This document shows positions 38,841-53,030 of a DNA stretch of 64,000 nt, in pieces. Below the pieces are notes generated by a model. It made no database searches and was not told where the DNA came from. It saw only the letters and a program-made list of their open reading frames with translations. Source of the stretch: Klebsiella africana (lineage in GTDB: Bacteria; Pseudomonadota; Gammaproteobacteria; Enterobacterales; Enterobacteriaceae); contig NZ_CP084874.1 of NCBI RefSeq assembly GCF_020526085.1, forward strand, positions 310,001 through 374,000, in the 5' to 3' direction. Within the stretch, counting starts at the first letter, position 1, and every line of letters begins with the position of its first letter. A program made the position numbers and the translations under genes.

Positions 38841-39235
38841 AATAAGCCGCCCTTTTTCCCTCTTTTCCTTACCAGCTATTGGCCCTTATTAGCGCTACGA
38901 CGATGCTCGTATCCCTCGTCAGCCCTTGCTGTGACTGGGTTTGGCGCTTTTTTTTGGCAAGCGGAAAAGCGCCTGATTTCGCGCTTAATCCATAATCAGG
39001 ATCAATAAAATAGCGACGGAAAATATTCCATTCCCCCGGGGATTTCCCCGATAATCGTTGCGCTTTTGACGACGACCAGCGACGGTGGGCACTGTGCAGG
39101 ATAAGTTGCATTTCTGATTGTTCAGCAATCATTGATTAATTTCACTTGCGACTTTAGCTGCATTTTGTAAGGTGAGGGATAATCCAGTTGGAAACTGGCC
39201 AGGCACAAACAGCACACACCTCGCAGGAATACGTT
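38841..39235 (+). other. gntU-asd intergenic region with no supported gene
   Basis: About 395 bases with a T-rich tract (GCGCTTTTTTTT near 38947), otherwise nothing that I can assign. In E. coli the yhgN gene lies between gntU and asd; here no YhgN-like sequence is present. The 87-codon frame on the minus strand (38869-39132) has no recognisable family and no clear ribosome site, so I do not call it. The 3' end must hold the asd promoter. Confidence 0.6.
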
Positions 39236-40342
39236 ATGAAAAATGTTGGTTTTATCGGCTGGCGCGGAATGGTCGGCTCTGTTCTCATGCAACGCATGGT
39301 TGAAGAGCGCGATTTCGACGCCATTCGCCCGGTGTTCTTCTCTACCTCCCAGCTGGGACAGCCAGCGCCGTCATTCGGCGGTAGCACCGGTGGTACGCTT
39401 CAGGATGCGTTCGATCTGGACGCGCTGAAGGCGCTGGACATTATTGTCACGTGCCAGGGCGGCGATTACACCAACGAGATTTACCCGAAGCTGCGCGAAA
39501 GCGGCTGGCAGGGTTACTGGATTGACGCCGCCTCTTCGCTGCGCATGAAGGACGATGCGATCATTATCCTCGACCCGGTTAACCAGGACGTGATCACCGC
39601 CGGCCTGAATAACGGCGTGAAAACCTTTGTCGGCGGCAACTGCACCGTCAGCCTGATGCTGATGTCCCTTGGCGGCCTGTTTGCTCAGGATCTGGTGGAG
39701 TGGGTCAGCGTGGCGACGTACCAGGCGGCTTCCGGCGGTGGTGCGCGTCATATGCGCGAGCTACTGAGCCAGATGGGGCAGCTGCATAACCATGTGGCCG
39801 CGGAGCTGGCGGACCCAGCTTCCGCCATTCTGGATATTGAGCGCAAAGTCACCTCGCTGACCCGTAGCGGCGAGCTGCCGGTGGACAACTTCGGCGTACC
39901 GCTGGCAGGCAGCCTGATCCCGTGGATCGACAAACAGCTGGATAACGGCCAGAGCCGCGAAGAGTGGAAAGGCCAGGCGGAGACCAACAAGATCCTCGCC
40001 ACCTCGTCCGTTATCCCGGTAGACGGCCTGTGCGTTCGCGTTGGTGCGCTGCGCTGCCACAGCCAGGCGTTTACCATCAAGCTCAAGAAAGATGTTTCTA
40101 TCCCGACCGTTGAGGAACTTCTGGCCGCGCACAACCCGTGGGCCAAAGTGGTGCCAAACGATCGTGAGATTACCATGCGCGAGCTGACCCCAGCCGCGGT
40201 GACGGGCACCCTGACTACCCCGGTAGGGCGCCTGCGTAAACTGAATATGGGGCCGGAATACCTTTCGGCCTTTACCGTTGGCGACCAGCTGCTGTGGGGC
40301 GCCGCGGAGCCGCTGCGTCGGATGCTTCGCCAGCTGGCATAA
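39236..40342 (+). CDS. asd: Aspartate-semialdehyde dehydrogenase Asd
   Basis: Reduces aspartyl phosphate to aspartate semialdehyde with NADPH, on the shared path to lysine, diaminopimelate, threonine and methionine. The 368 residues begin with the NADP motif [14 protein letters not shown]. They carry the catalytic cysteine in [17 protein letters not shown] and the conserved [17 protein letters not shown]. The start at 39236 (AGGAAT upstream) matches E. coli; the frame extends 48 bases further. Asd is essential for peptidoglycan synthesis. Confidence 0.98.
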   Translation: MKNVGFIGWRGMVGSVLMQRMVEERDFDAIRPVFFSTSQLGQPAPSFGGSTGGTLQDAFDLDALKALDIIVTCQGGDYTNEIYPKLRESGWQGYWIDAASSLRMKDDAIIILDPVNQDVITAGLNNGVKTFVGGNCTVSLMLMSLGGLFAQDLVEWVSVATYQAASGGGARHMRELLSQMGQLHNHVAAELADPASAILDIERKVTSLTRSGELPVDNFGVPLAGSLIPWIDKQLDNGQSREEWKGQAETNKILATSSVIPVDGLCVRVGALRCHSQAFTIKLKKDVSIPTVEELLAAHNPWAKVVPNDREITMRELTPAAVTGTLTTPVGRLRKLNMGPEYLSAFTVGDQLLWGAAEPLRRMLRQLA

Positions 40343-40357
40343 GCCCAGGATGAACAG

Positions 40358-40388
40358 AAAGGGGGTCTTCGAGCCCCCTTTTTTTTTG
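40358..40388 (+). terminator. Terminator after asd
   Basis: AAAGGGGG (40358-40365) pairs with CCCCCTTT (40374-40381), followed by a T run to about 40387. Confidence 0.85.
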
Positions 40389-40460
40389 CGTAATACAAGG
40401 AGTAAACGCGGATGTTAGATTTTTCCCCACGGAGGTAACTCAGCCTTGGCTATGCTTTAA

Positions 40461-40580
40461 GTAAGGAATTCCTTACCTGAAGGTGGGACGGAGCAGAAGG
40501 ATGCAGAAATTGCTGCGCCGTTCAGGTCAAAAAAAGTCGCCAGTTACAGGAATGAGCGACACTTACAACAGGATGAAAGC
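40461..40580 (+). promoter_or_regulatory. glgB upstream region: palindrome and possible leader ORF
   Basis: A perfect 16-base palindrome GTAAGGAATTCCTTAC lies at 40461-40476. Further on, an ATG at 40501 with GGAG 7 bases upstream opens a 35-codon frame ([20 protein letters not shown] at its start). It ends at 40608, inside glgB in another frame. Neither has a known function. The palindrome may be an operator for the glycogen operon; the small frame may be a leader peptide or chance. Confidence 0.4.
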
Positions 40581-42767
40581 ATGTCTAATCATATTGATAG
40601 AGACGTGATTAATGCGCTAATCGCCGGTCATTTCGCGGATCCCTTTTCCGTGCTCGGCATGCACCGTACTGACGCCGGGCTGGAAGTGCGCGCATTATTA
40701 CCCGATGCCACCGATGTGTGGGTTATTGAACCGAAGACCGGACGCAAAGTCGGCAAGCTCGAATGCCTCGATTCGCGCGGTTTCTTCAGCGGCGTCCTGC
40801 CGCGGCGTAAAAACGCTTTTCGCTATCAGCTGGCCGTCACCTGGCACGGACAGCAAAATCTGATCGATGACCCTTATCGCTTTGGTCCGCTGTTGCAGGA
40901 CCTTGACGTCTGGCTGCTGTCGGAAGGGACCCACCTGCGTCCTTACGAAACGTTGGGCGCGCACGCTGCCACCATGGACGGCGTCACCGGTACCCGTTTC
41001 TCGGTGTGGGCGCCGAACGCCCGCCGCGTGTCGGTGGTGGGGCAGTTTAACTACTGGGATGGCCGTCGCCACCCGATGCGATTCCGCAAAGAGTCCGGGA
41101 TCTGGGAACTGTTCGTTCCCGGCGCGCACAATGGTCAGCTGTATAAATTCGAGCTGATTGACGCTCACGGCAATCTGCGGGTCAAAGCTGACCCTTACGC
41201 CTTTGAGTCGCAAATGCGTCCGGAAAGCGCCTCGCTTATCTGCGACCTGCCGCCCAAAGTGGAACAGCCGGCGGACCGCAAAGCGGCGAACCAGTTTGAT
41301 GCCCCGATCTCTATCTATGAAGTGCATCTTGGTTCCTGGCGCCGTCATACCGACAATAATTTCTGGCTGAGCTACCGCGAGCTGGCCGATCAGCTGGTGC
41401 CCTACGCCAAATGGATGGGATTCACTCATCTCGAACTGCTGCCGGTTAACGAGCACCCGTTCGACGGCAGCTGGGGCTATCAACCCACCGGGCTCTATGC
41501 GCCGACCCGCCGTTTCGGCACCCGCGATGATTTCCGTTACTTTATCAACGCCGCGCATGCCGCCGGGCTGAACGTCATCCTCGACTGGGTGCCGGGCCAC
41601 TTCCCGGCGGATGATTTTGCCCTTGCCTCGTTTGACGGCACTTCGCTGTATGAGCACAGCGATCCGCGCGAGGGGTATCACCAGGACTGGAATACCCTGA
41701 TCTACAACTACGGACGCCGGGAAGTCAGCAACTACCTGGTGGGTAATGCGCTGTACTGGATCGAACGTTTCGGCATCGATGCGCTGCGGGTCGACGCGGT
41801 GGCCTCGATGATCTATCGCGATTACAGCCGCAAGGCGGGAGAGTGGATCCCCAACGAATACGGCGGTCGGGAGAATCTGGAGGCTATTGAGTTTCTGCGC
41901 AACACTAACCGCATCCTCGGCGAACAGACGCCGGGCGCGGTGACCATGGCGGAAGAGTCCACCGATTTTGCCGGGGTCACCCGTCCGCCAGCCGGCGGCG
42001 GGCTGGGTTTCTGGTTCAAATGGAACCTTGGCTGGATGCACGACACCCTGGACTACATGAAGCTCGATCCGGTGCATCGCCGCTATCATCACGACAAAAT
42101 GACCTTCGGCATGCTCTACAACTACACCGAGAACTTTGTGCTGCCGCTCTCCCATGATGAAGTGGTGCACGGCAAAAAATCGATTCTCGACCGCATGCCG
42201 GGCGATGCCTGGCAGAAGTTTGCCAACCTGCGCGCCTATTACGGCTGGCTGTTCGCCTTCCCGGGGAAAAAGCTGCTGTTTATGGGCAATGAGTTCGCTC
42301 AGGGCCGCGAGTGGAACCATGACGTTAGCCTCGACTGGCATCTGCTGGAGGGCGGCGACAACTGGCACCACGGCGTCCAGCGGCTGGTGCGCGACCTCAA
42401 CCATACCTACCGCCACCATAAAGCGCTGCACGAGCTGGATTTCGACCCCTACGGCTTCGAATGGCTGGTGGTCGACGACCATGAGCGCTCGGTGTTTGTC
42501 TTCGTGCGCCGTGACCGGGCGGGCAACGAGATTATCGTTGCCAGCAACTTCACACCGGTGCCGCGCCACGACTACCGCTTCGGCATTAATCAGCCAGGCC
42601 GCTGGCGCGAGGCGCTAAATACCGACTCCATGCACTATCACGGCAGCAACCAGGGCAATGGCGGCGTGGTGGAAAGCGATGCCATCCCCAGCCATGGCCG
42701 CGAACATTCGCTGTCGCTGACCCTGCCTCCGTTGGCGACGATCTGGCTGGTCCGGGAGGCGCAATGA
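40581..42767 (+). CDS. glgB: 1,4-alpha-glucan branching enzyme GlgB
   Basis: Introduces alpha-1,6 branches into glycogen. The 728 residues equal the E. coli length. An N-terminal CBM48-like region (about 115-220, [20 protein letters not shown]) precedes the GH13 barrel with DWVPGHFP, the nucleophile block [18 protein letters not shown], the acid EES in [11 protein letters not shown], and [12 protein letters not shown]. It is first of glgBXCAP and overlaps glgX by 4 bases. Confidence 0.97.
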   Translation: MSNHIDRDVINALIAGHFADPFSVLGMHRTDAGLEVRALLPDATDVWVIEPKTGRKVGKLECLDSRGFFSGVLPRRKNAFRYQLAVTWHGQQNLIDDPYRFGPLLQDLDVWLLSEGTHLRPYETLGAHAATMDGVTGTRFSVWAPNARRVSVVGQFNYWDGRRHPMRFRKESGIWELFVPGAHNGQLYKFELIDAHGNLRVKADPYAFESQMRPESASLICDLPPKVEQPADRKAANQFDAPISIYEVHLGSWRRHTDNNFWLSYRELADQLVPYAKWMGFTHLELLPVNEHPFDGSWGYQPTGLYAPTRRFGTRDDFRYFINAAHAAGLNVILDWVPGHFPADDFALASFDGTSLYEHSDPREGYHQDWNTLIYNYGRREVSNYLVGNALYWIERFGIDALRVDAVASMIYRDYSRKAGEWIPNEYGGRENLEAIEFLRNTNRILGEQTPGAVTMAEESTDFAGVTRPPAGGGLGFWFKWNLGWMHDTLDYMKLDPVHRRYHHDKMTFGMLYNYTENFVLPLSHDEVVHGKKSILDRMPGDAWQKFANLRAYYGWLFAFPGKKLLFMGNEFAQGREWNHDVSLDWHLLEGGDNWHHGVQRLVRDLNHTYRHHKALHELDFDPYGFEWLVVDDHERSVFVFVRRDRAGNEIIVASNFTPVPRHDYRFGINQPGRWREALNTDSMHYHGSNQGNGGVVESDAIPSHGREHSLSLTLPPLATIWLVREAQ

Positions 42768-44740
42768 CCTCACTCGCGGCAGGCAAACCTACGCCGTTGG
42801 GCGCCAGCTATGACGGCAAGGGCGTGAACTTCGCGCTCTTCTCCGCCCATGCGGAGCGGGTGGAGCTGTGCTTGTTCGACGCGCAGGGCAACGAGCAACG
42901 CGTCGATCTCCCGGCGCGCAGCGGCGATATCTGGCACGGCTGGCTACCCGCCGCCGGGCCTGGCCTGCGCTACGGCTATCGGGTACACGGTCCCTGGGAT
43001 CCCGCGCAGGGACACCGCTTTAACCCGGCCAAACTGTTGATCGATCCCTGTGCCCTCCGGGTCGAGGGCGATCTGCCTGACGATGAGCGCCTGCACGGCG
43101 GCATGTGGCAGCCCGACCACCGCGACAGCGCCGCGGTTGCGCCAAAATCGCAGGTGGTGGATCTGCGCTATGACTGGCGTGGCGATAAACCGCCGCGTAC
43201 CCCGTGGGGAGAAACGGTGATTTATGAAGCGCACGTGAAAGGGCTCACCTTGCTTAATCCGCAGCTACCGGAAGCCATTCGCGGAACCTATAAAGCGCTG
43301 GGCCACCCGGCGATGATCGCTTACTTCAAATCGCTGGGCATCAGCGCCCTTGAGCTGCTGCCGGTGGCGCAGTTCGCCAGCGAGCCGCGACTGCAGCGGA
43401 TGGGGTTAAGCAACTACTGGGGCTACAACCCGCTGGCATGGTTCGCGCTGGATCCGCGCTACGCCAGCGATCCGGATCGCGCCCTGGATGAGTTTCGCGA
43501 TGCGGTTAAAGCGCTGCATGCCGCTGGTATCGAGGTAATTCTGGATATCGTGCTCAACCACAGCGCGGAAATCGATCTTGAAGGGCCTACCGTCTCCCTG
43601 CGCGGAATCGACAACCGTAGCTATTATTGGATAAGGGACGATGGCGATTACCACAACTGGACCGGGTGCGGTAATACGCTCAATCTCAGCCACCTGGGCG
43701 TGGTGGAGCTGGCGCGCCAGTGTTTACGCTTCTGGGTAGATGAGTGCCATGTCGACGGTTTTCGCTTCGACCTCGCCTCCGTGATGGGCCGAACCCCGGA
43801 ATTCCACCAGAATGCGCCGCTGTTCGAGGCTATCCGTGACGACAGCGTGCTGTCGCAGGTGAAACTGATCGCTGAACCCTGGGATATCGGCCCGGGCGGC
43901 TATCAGGTGGGTAATTTCCCGCCGCTGTTTGCCGAATGGAATGACCATTTTCGCGATAGCGCCCGACGGTTCTGGCTGCAGCAAAACGTCTCTCTGGGTG
44001 ACTTTGCCCAACGCTTCGCGGCTTCCAGCGATCTCTTTGCCCGGGATGGTAAGCCGCCATCGGCGACGGTGAATCTGGTGACAGCTCACGATGGCTTCAC
44101 GCTCCGCGACTGTGTCTGTTTCAATCAGAAACACAATCAGGCAAACGGGGAGGAGAATCGCGATGGGACTAACAACAACTACAGCAACAATCATGGTATA
44201 GAAGGATTAGAGGCTAATCTTGCGGTGATTGAACGGCGACGCGCCAGCGTGCATGCGCTGCTGACGACGCTGCTGTTGGCGCAGGGGACGCCGATGCTGC
44301 TGGCGGGAGATGAGCAGGGCCACAGTCAGCACGGCAACAATAATGCCTACTGTCAGGATAACGCGTTGACCTGGCTGGACTGGCGTCAGGCGAACCCGGG
44401 TTTAATCGCATTTACCGCGGCGCTAATCCATCTACGGCGGCGCATTCCGGCGCTTACCCGCAACCGCTGGTGGCAGGAGGGCGATGGCAACGTCCGCTGG
44501 TTGAATCAATACGCCCAGCCGCTGACTGCCGGGGAGTGGCAGCAGGGCGCAGCGTGTATGCAGATCCAGTTGTCGGATCGCTGGCTGCTCACGCTGAACG
44601 CCACCGCACAGGTGGTCGATATGGTTTTACCCGAGGGGGAATGGCGCGCCGTTCCTCCATTCGCCGGAGAGGATAATCCGGTCATCATGGCTGTCTGGCA
44701 TGGGCCCGCGCACGGAGTGTGCGTATTTCAAAGGTCGTAA
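42764..44740 (+). CDS. glgX: Glycogen debranching enzyme GlgX
   Basis: An isoamylase-type enzyme that removes short limit-dextrin branches from glycogen already shortened by GlgP. The 658 residues have an N-terminal CBM48 domain ([20 protein letters not shown]) and a GH13 barrel with [11 protein letters not shown], the nucleophile block [15 protein letters not shown], the acid LIAEPWD, and [13 protein letters not shown]. It overlaps glgB by 4 bases. Confidence 0.96.
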   Translation: MTSLAAGKPTPLGASYDGKGVNFALFSAHAERVELCLFDAQGNEQRVDLPARSGDIWHGWLPAAGPGLRYGYRVHGPWDPAQGHRFNPAKLLIDPCALRVEGDLPDDERLHGGMWQPDHRDSAAVAPKSQVVDLRYDWRGDKPPRTPWGETVIYEAHVKGLTLLNPQLPEAIRGTYKALGHPAMIAYFKSLGISALELLPVAQFASEPRLQRMGLSNYWGYNPLAWFALDPRYASDPDRALDEFRDAVKALHAAGIEVILDIVLNHSAEIDLEGPTVSLRGIDNRSYYWIRDDGDYHNWTGCGNTLNLSHLGVVELARQCLRFWVDECHVDGFRFDLASVMGRTPEFHQNAPLFEAIRDDSVLSQVKLIAEPWDIGPGGYQVGNFPPLFAEWNDHFRDSARRFWLQQNVSLGDFAQRFAASSDLFARDGKPPSATVNLVTAHDGFTLRDCVCFNQKHNQANGEENRDGTNNNYSNNHGIEGLEANLAVIERRRASVHALLTTLLLAQGTPMLLAGDEQGHSQHGNNNAYCQDNALTWLDWRQANPGLIAFTAALIHLRRRIPALTRNRWWQEGDGNVRWLNQYAQPLTAGEWQQGAACMQIQLSDRWLLTLNATAQVVDMVLPEGEWRAVPPFAGEDNPVIMAVWHGPAHGVCVFQRS

Positions 44741-44745
44741 GCCCT

Positions 44746-44820
44746 GGAGCTTTCGGTTGGACCCGTGGCGGCGGCGCGGCGGGATGAGCTGGAAAGCGGG
44801 GGTGTAAAAAGGAGTTAATC
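44746..44820 (+). promoter_or_regulatory. glgC leader with clustered GGA motifs (likely CsrA target)
   Basis: The 80 bases between glgX and glgC contain five GGA trinucleotides, at 44746, 44759, 44782, 44791 and 44811. The last lies in the ribosome site AAAAAGGAG. In E. coli CsrA represses glgCAP by binding several GGA sites in this leader, including the ribosome site. The pattern here supports the same control. Confidence 0.6.
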
Positions 44821-46115
44821 ATGGTTAGGCTTGAAAAAAACGATCCGCTGATGCTGGCGCGTCAATTACCCATCAAATCCGTGGCGTTGATCCTCGCGGG
44901 CGGGCGTGGCACCCGGCTGAAGGATCTCACCATTAAGCGTGCGAAACCTGCTGTTCACTTTGGCGGCAAGTTCCGTATTATCGATTTCGCATTATCTAAC
45001 TGCATTAACTCAGGGATCCGCCGTATCGGCGTTATTACCCAGTATCAGTCGCACACGCTGGTGCAGCACATCCAGCGCGGCTGGTCGTTCTTCAGCGAAG
45101 AGATGAACGAGTTTGTCGATCTGCTGCCGGCTCAGCAGCGCGTGCACGGCGAAAACTGGTATCGCGGCACGGCAGATGCGGTGACGCAGAACCTGGATAT
45201 CATCAGCCGCTACAAGGCCGAGTATGTGGTGATCCTCGCGGGCGACCATATTTATAAGCAGGATTACTCGCGCATGCTGATCGACCATGTCGAAAAAGGG
45301 GCGCGTTGCACCGTAGCCTGCATGCCGGTGCCCATTGAAGAGGCATCCGCCTTCGGCGTTATGGCGGTCGACGAAAACGAAAAAATCATTGAGTTTGTCG
45401 AGAAGCCTGCCAATCCGCCGGCGATGCCGACCGATCCGACCAAATCGCTGGCCAGCATGGGCATTTATGTCTTTGACGCCGCCTACCTTTATGAGCTGCT
45501 GGAAGAAGACGATCGCAACGAGAACTCCAGCCACGATTTCGGCAAAGATATCATTCCGAAGATCACCGAAGCTGGCATGGCTTATGCACATCCTTTCCCG
45601 CTCTCCTGCGTGCAGTCCGACCCGAACGCCGAACCTTACTGGCGCGATGTGGGGACGCTGGAGGCCTACTGGAAGGCTAACCTCGATCTGGCGTCAGTCA
45701 CGCCGGAGCTGGATATGTACGACCAGAACTGGCCGATCCGCACCCATATGGAATCGCTGCCGCCGGCGAAGTTTGTGCAGGACCGCTCCGGTAGCCACGG
45801 CATGACCCTGAACTCGCTGGTTTCCGGGGGGTGCATTATCTCCGGGTCGGTGGTGGTACAGTCGGTGCTGTTCCCGCGCGTGCGGGTGAATTCGTTCTGT
45901 AATATTGATTCGGCAGTCTTGTTGCCAGATGTCTGGGTGGGGCGCTCATGCCGCCTGCGTCGCTGCGTGATTGACCGCGCCTGCGTCATCCCGGAAGGTA
46001 TGGTAATTGGTGAGAACGCGGAAGAGGATGCACGCCGCTTCTATCGCTCAGAGGAAGGTATCGTGCTGGTGACCCGCGACATGCTGCGGAAATTAGGGCA
46101 CAAACAGGAGCGCTA

Positions 46116-46116
<1 letters not shown>
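44821..46116 (+). CDS. glgC: Glucose-1-phosphate adenylyltransferase GlgC
   Basis: Makes ADP-glucose from ATP and glucose-1-phosphate, the committed and allosterically controlled step of glycogen synthesis. The 431 residues have the nucleotide-binding motif [15 protein letters not shown], the [15 protein letters not shown] block, the sugar-phosphate site [11 protein letters not shown] and a C-terminal left-handed beta-helix. It is nearly identical to E. coli GlgC. It overlaps glgA by one base (TAATG). Confidence 0.98.
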
Positions 46117-50014
<3,898 letters not shown>

Positions 50015-50031
50015 TCCAGTCAACGCAACAC

Positions 50032-50056
50032 AACGGGGCCATTTGGCCCCGTTTCT
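50032..50056 (+). terminator. Terminator of the glycogen operon
   Basis: The arms AACGGGGCCA (50032-50041) and TGGCCCCGTT (50044-50053) form a perfect 10-base stem followed by TCT. Confidence 0.8.
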
Positions 50057-50164
50057 GTCTGTGTGGCGAACGTTTTATTCGGAAAAGTGCCGGGGAGGAT
50101 TCAGGCTATTGCGGGAATATACTATTGACGTGAATTCGCCAGCAGTACGATAAACGCTCAATAA

Positions 50165-50216
50165 GTTTACGTTCATAGCCTAATGGCTATAATATGGATG
50201 ATAGCCTTTAGGCTAT
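50165..50216 (+). promoter_or_regulatory. Promoter and twin operators of the toxin-antitoxin operon
   Basis: A perfect TATAAT -10 lies at 50188-50193. It overlaps the palindrome ATAGCCTAATGGCTAT (50175-50190). A second palindrome with the same arms, ATAGCCTTTAGGCTAT, lies at 50201-50216, its centre 26 bases downstream. Identical arms and the overlap with the -10 are what one expects for autoregulation by the antitoxin-toxin complex. Confidence 0.8.
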
Positions 50217-50228
50217 GAGGGATCGCCA

Positions 50229-50576
50229 ATGTGGGATGTAGAAACGACGGATACGTTTGATGCCTGGTTCGAATTACAAAGTAGAGCTTTAAAAGAGGAT
50301 ATGTTGGCCACGATGCTCATCCTGTCTGAATTTGGTCCGCAGCTTGGGCGCCCGTATGTTGATACGGTGAAAGATTCAACGTTTCAGAATATGAAAGAAC
50401 TTCGGGTTCAGCATCATGGGCTCCCCATCCGCGCCTTTTTTGCATTTGATCCTCTGCGGAAAGCTATCGTTTTATGTGCGGGCAATAAGGATGGCATGAA
50501 TGAGAAACGTTTTTACAAAGAGATGATTACTCTGGCTGATAGAGAATTCAGCAAGCACCTGACTAAGGAGCGATAA
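50229..50576 (+). CDS. Type II toxin, HigB/RelE-like (Gp49-like family)
   Basis: A 115-residue protein of the phage Gp49-like branch of the RelE/ParE superfamily, whose members mostly cut mRNA on the ribosome. The typical pattern is visible: LGRPYVDTVKDSTFQNMKEL, then a beta-rich core IRAFFAFDPLRKAIVLCAGN and a C-terminal helix with KRFYKEMITLADREF. The toxin gene comes first, as in higBA. Its stop TAA overlaps the antitoxin start by one base. It is inserted between glgP and glpD. The family call is good; mRNA cleavage is inferred from the family. Confidence 0.85.
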   Translation: MWDVETTDTFDAWFELQSRALKEDMLATMLILSEFGPQLGRPYVDTVKDSTFQNMKELRVQHHGLPIRAFFAFDPLRKAIVLCAGNKDGMNEKRFYKEMITLADREFSKHLTKER

Positions 50577-50875
50577 TGGCCACGCTAAAAGAACTCATGG
50601 CGAAACAGAATCCTGAAAGCCAGCAGCGGATTGCAGCGAAAGCGGCAGAGATACGCCAGTCTGTCGCATTAAACTTGCTTCGAGAAGAGTTGCACATGTC
50701 ACAAACGGAGATGGCTGCGGCTATGGGTGTAAAGCAGCCAACGATCGCTAAAATGGAACAGACTGATAACGACCCGCGGCTTTCGACCCTAAAACGCTAC
50801 ATTGCGGCATTGGGGGGAGAACTCAGTATAAATGTCACATTGCCGACTGGAAAAAAAGTCTCGTTTAATTTGTGA
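50576..50875 (+). CDS. Antitoxin, XRE-type helix-turn-helix (HigA-like)
   Basis: A 99-residue XRE-family DNA-binding protein paired with the upstream toxin. The helix-turn-helix is at about 39-63 (LHMSQTEMAAAMGVKQPTIAKMEQ), after an N-terminal segment that probably contacts the toxin, and before a C-terminal strand VTLPTGKKVSFNL. AAGGAG lies 5 bases before the ATG. It presumably binds the twin palindromes upstream of the operon. Confidence 0.88.
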   Translation: MATLKELMAKQNPESQQRIAAKAAEIRQSVALNLLREELHMSQTEMAAAMGVKQPTIAKMEQTDNDPRLSTLKRYIAALGGELSINVTLPTGKKVSFNL

Positions 50876-50879
50876 ATAT

Positions 50880-50914
50880 ATATCCGGGCCAAGCGCAAGC
50901 CATAGCCCGGGTAT
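50880..50914. terminator. Hairpin between the antitoxin gene and glpD
   Basis: ATATCCGGGC (50880-50889) and GCCCGGGTAT (50905-50914) pair in 9 of 10 positions. It lies between convergent genes. The short T tract after it suggests moderate termination at most. Confidence 0.5.
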
Positions 50915-50937
50915 TTCTCTCCTGGCGCCACGCGATG

Positions 50938-52446
50938 TCAGGACGCTAACGACAGTTCAGACTTTCCCGCATGCTGCGCCAGCCATTCGCTGATGCGCGC
51001 CTGCTGCTCGGCATTCAGCCACATACCCTGTTTGGTTCGACGCCAGATGGCGTCATCCAGGCTGCGCACCCACTCGTGCTCAACCAGATATTTCAGCTCG
51101 GCTTCATAAAACTCGTGGCCGAAATCTTCCCCGAGATCGCTCAGGGCACTGGCTTCCTTGAGGATCCACTCGCTGTTGCTCCCGTAAGTGCGGGCGTAAT
51201 GGCGGGCCAGTGATTCGCTGATGAACGGGAAGCGACGGCGCAGTTTTGCCGCGTAATCGTCGCGATCGCCGCCGATATCGCCGCCGGGCAGCACCGCGGT
51301 TTTGGTCCATGCCGGGCCGATCCCTTTGTAATAGGGGGTCAGTTTTTCCAGCGCGTGCTCGGCCAGTTTGCGATAGGTGGTCAGCTTGCCGCCGAAGACG
51401 GAGAGCAGCGGCGCCTGACCGTTCTCATCGTGAATATCCAGGGTATAGTCGCGGGTAATGGCCTGCGGCGAATCCGACTCGTCGTCGCACAGCGGACGGA
51501 CGCCGGAGTAGGTCCAGACGATATCGTCCCGGCTGAGGGTCTTTTTAAAATGCGCGTTATAGACGTTCAGCAAATAGTTGATCTCTTTATCATCAATGGC
51601 TACCGCTTTCGGATCGCCCTTATACTCGACGTCCGTCGTGCCGATGATGGAGAACTCGTCCATCCACGGGATAACAAATACAATACGTTTATCTTCGTTT
51701 TGCAGGATGTAGGCCTGCTTCTGGGTATGCACCCGCGGCACCACGATGTGGCTGCCCTTGATCAGACGGATGCCGTAAGGCGAGCGCAGATGCATCCCTT
51801 CGTCGAAGAACTGTTTTACCCACGGGCCGGTAGCATTGACCAGACCGCGCGCTTTCCAGGTAAACTTCTCGCCGCTATCAATATCTTCCGCTTCCACCAC
51901 CCACAGACCATTCTCACGTTTCGCCGAGATAGCCCGGGTGCGAGTACGCACTTCGCCGCCTTTACGGACGACCATCTGCGCGTTGGCCAGCACCAGACGG
52001 GCATCGTCAACCCAGCAGTCGGAATATTCGAAACCGCGCACAATTTCCGGCTTAAGTACCGACTCTGCGCCAAAACGCAACCCGGTGGACCCCGGTAAGC
52101 TGGTGCGTTTGCCCAGATGATCGTACATAAACAAGCCGATACGGATCATCCATGCCGGACGCAGATGTGGGCGATGCGGTAGGCGAAAGCGCATCGGGAA
52201 GGCGATATGCGGAGCCATTTTCAACAGCACTTCACGCTCGGCCAGCGCTTCGCTAACCAGGCGGAACTCATAGTGTTCGAGGTAGCGAAGGCCGCCGTGG
52301 ATCAGTTTGGAACTGGCGCTGGAGGTGGCGCAGGCGAGATCGCGCGCTTCCAGCATCAGTACGGATAAACCACGCCCGGCGGCATCTGCCGCGATACCGG
52401 CACCGTTAATGCCTCCGCCTATCACAATCAGATCTTTGGTTTCCAC
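50938..52446 (-). CDS. glpD: Aerobic glycerol-3-phosphate dehydrogenase GlpD
   Basis: A membrane-associated FAD enzyme oxidising glycerol-3-phosphate to dihydroxyacetone phosphate and passing electrons to quinone. The 502 residues start with the FAD motif LIVIGGGINGAGIAADAAGRG. They contain ATSSASSKLIHGGLRYLEHY and a later SVFGGKLTTYRKLAEHAL. It is divergent from glpE and controlled by GlpR in E. coli; candidate operators lie upstream. Confidence 0.97.
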   Translation of the reverse strand: METKDLIVIGGGINGAGIAADAAGRGLSVLMLEARDLACATSSASSKLIHGGLRYLEHYEFRLVSEALAEREVLLKMAPHIAFPMRFRLPHRPHLRPAWMIRIGLFMYDHLGKRTSLPGSTGLRFGAESVLKPEIVRGFEYSDCWVDDARLVLANAQMVVRKGGEVRTRTRAISAKRENGLWVVEAEDIDSGEKFTWKARGLVNATGPWVKQFFDEGMHLRSPYGIRLIKGSHIVVPRVHTQKQAYILQNEDKRIVFVIPWMDEFSIIGTTDVEYKGDPKAVAIDDKEINYLLNVYNAHFKKTLSRDDIVWTYSGVRPLCDDESDSPQAITRDYTLDIHDENGQAPLLSVFGGKLTTYRKLAEHALEKLTPYYKGIGPAWTKTAVLPGGDIGGDRDDYAAKLRRRFPFISESLARHYARTYGSNSEWILKEASALSDLGEDFGHEFYEAELKYLVEHEWVRSLDDAIWRRTKQGMWLNAEQQARISEWLAQHAGKSELSLAS

Positions 52447-52472
52447 GTTCTTACCCTCTCACACTTTCGTTT

Positions 52473-52562
52473 AAGCTCATAAATGCTCGATATCGCTCAC
52501 TATAGCAAACAAACGCGCTTTTGGTAACATCAAAAAAACATTTTGAAGTGATGGGTGTAACA
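52473..52562. promoter_or_regulatory. glpD-glpEGR divergent control region: candidate GlpR and CRP sites
   Basis: AATGCTCGAT at 52482-52491 fits a perfect GlpR half-site, with a degenerate partner on its right. A related TTTCGTTTAAGCTCAT stretch precedes it from about 52475. A CRP-type site AGTGA TGGGTG TAACA lies at 52547-52562, 8 of 10 matches. E. coli glpD is controlled by both proteins. The operator edges are approximate. Confidence 0.45.
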
Positions 52563-52650
52563 TATTGGCGTTTCTTTACCGCCTGACGGTACACTAGAGG
52601 GTAAAATTAGGCCGTCCAGTGCCCGTCATGACGAGAAAGAGAAGAGAACC

Positions 52651-52980
52651 ATGGAACAGTTTGAATGTATCAATGTTGAAGAAGCGCACCAGAAACTGCA
52701 TCAGCAGAAGGCAGTGCTGGTCGATATCCGCGATCCGCAAAGCTTTGCGATGGGCCATACGCCGGGCGCGTTTCATCTGACCAACGATACGCTGGGCGCG
52801 TTTATGCGTGATAACGACTTTGATACGGCGGTGATGGTGATGTGCTATCACGGCAACAGCAGCAAGGGCGCCGCGCAATATCTGCTGCAGCAGGGGTTTG
52901 ATAAGGTCTACAGCGTTGACGGTGGGTTTGACGCCTGGCATCGCCATTTCCCGGCGGAAGTGGCGCACGGGACGTTTTAA
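52651..52980 (+). CDS. glpE: Thiosulfate sulfurtransferase GlpE
   Basis: A single-domain rhodanese that transfers sulfane sulfur from thiosulfate to cyanide or thiols. The 109 residues carry the catalytic cysteine at 65 in the loop [15 protein letters not shown] and the family opening [20 protein letters not shown]. It is first of glpEGR. Its physiological link to glycerol metabolism is unclear. Confidence 0.96.
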   Translation: MEQFECINVEEAHQKLHQQKAVLVDIRDPQSFAMGHTPGAFHLTNDTLGAFMRDNDFDTAVMVMCYHGNSSKGAAQYLLQQGFDKVYSVDGGFDAWHRHFPAEVAHGTF

Positions 52981-53030
52981 CCGCTGGCAGGTATACTATC
53001 CCCCTTTGTGTGGAATAAGCGATTCGCTGC

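Noticed and set aside
37772..38842. 356-codon minus-strand frame opposite gntU
   Set aside because: His/Gln/Arg-rich shadow with no family features; gntU is clear on the other strand.
38869..39132. 87-codon minus-strand frame between gntU and asd
   Set aside because: No recognisable family, no clear ribosome site, and it lies in probable regulatory DNA of asd.
40698..42569. 623-codon open frame on the minus strand opposite glgB
   Set aside because: It is a by-product of GC-rich codon use in glgB; the translation has no domain, and glgB is certain.
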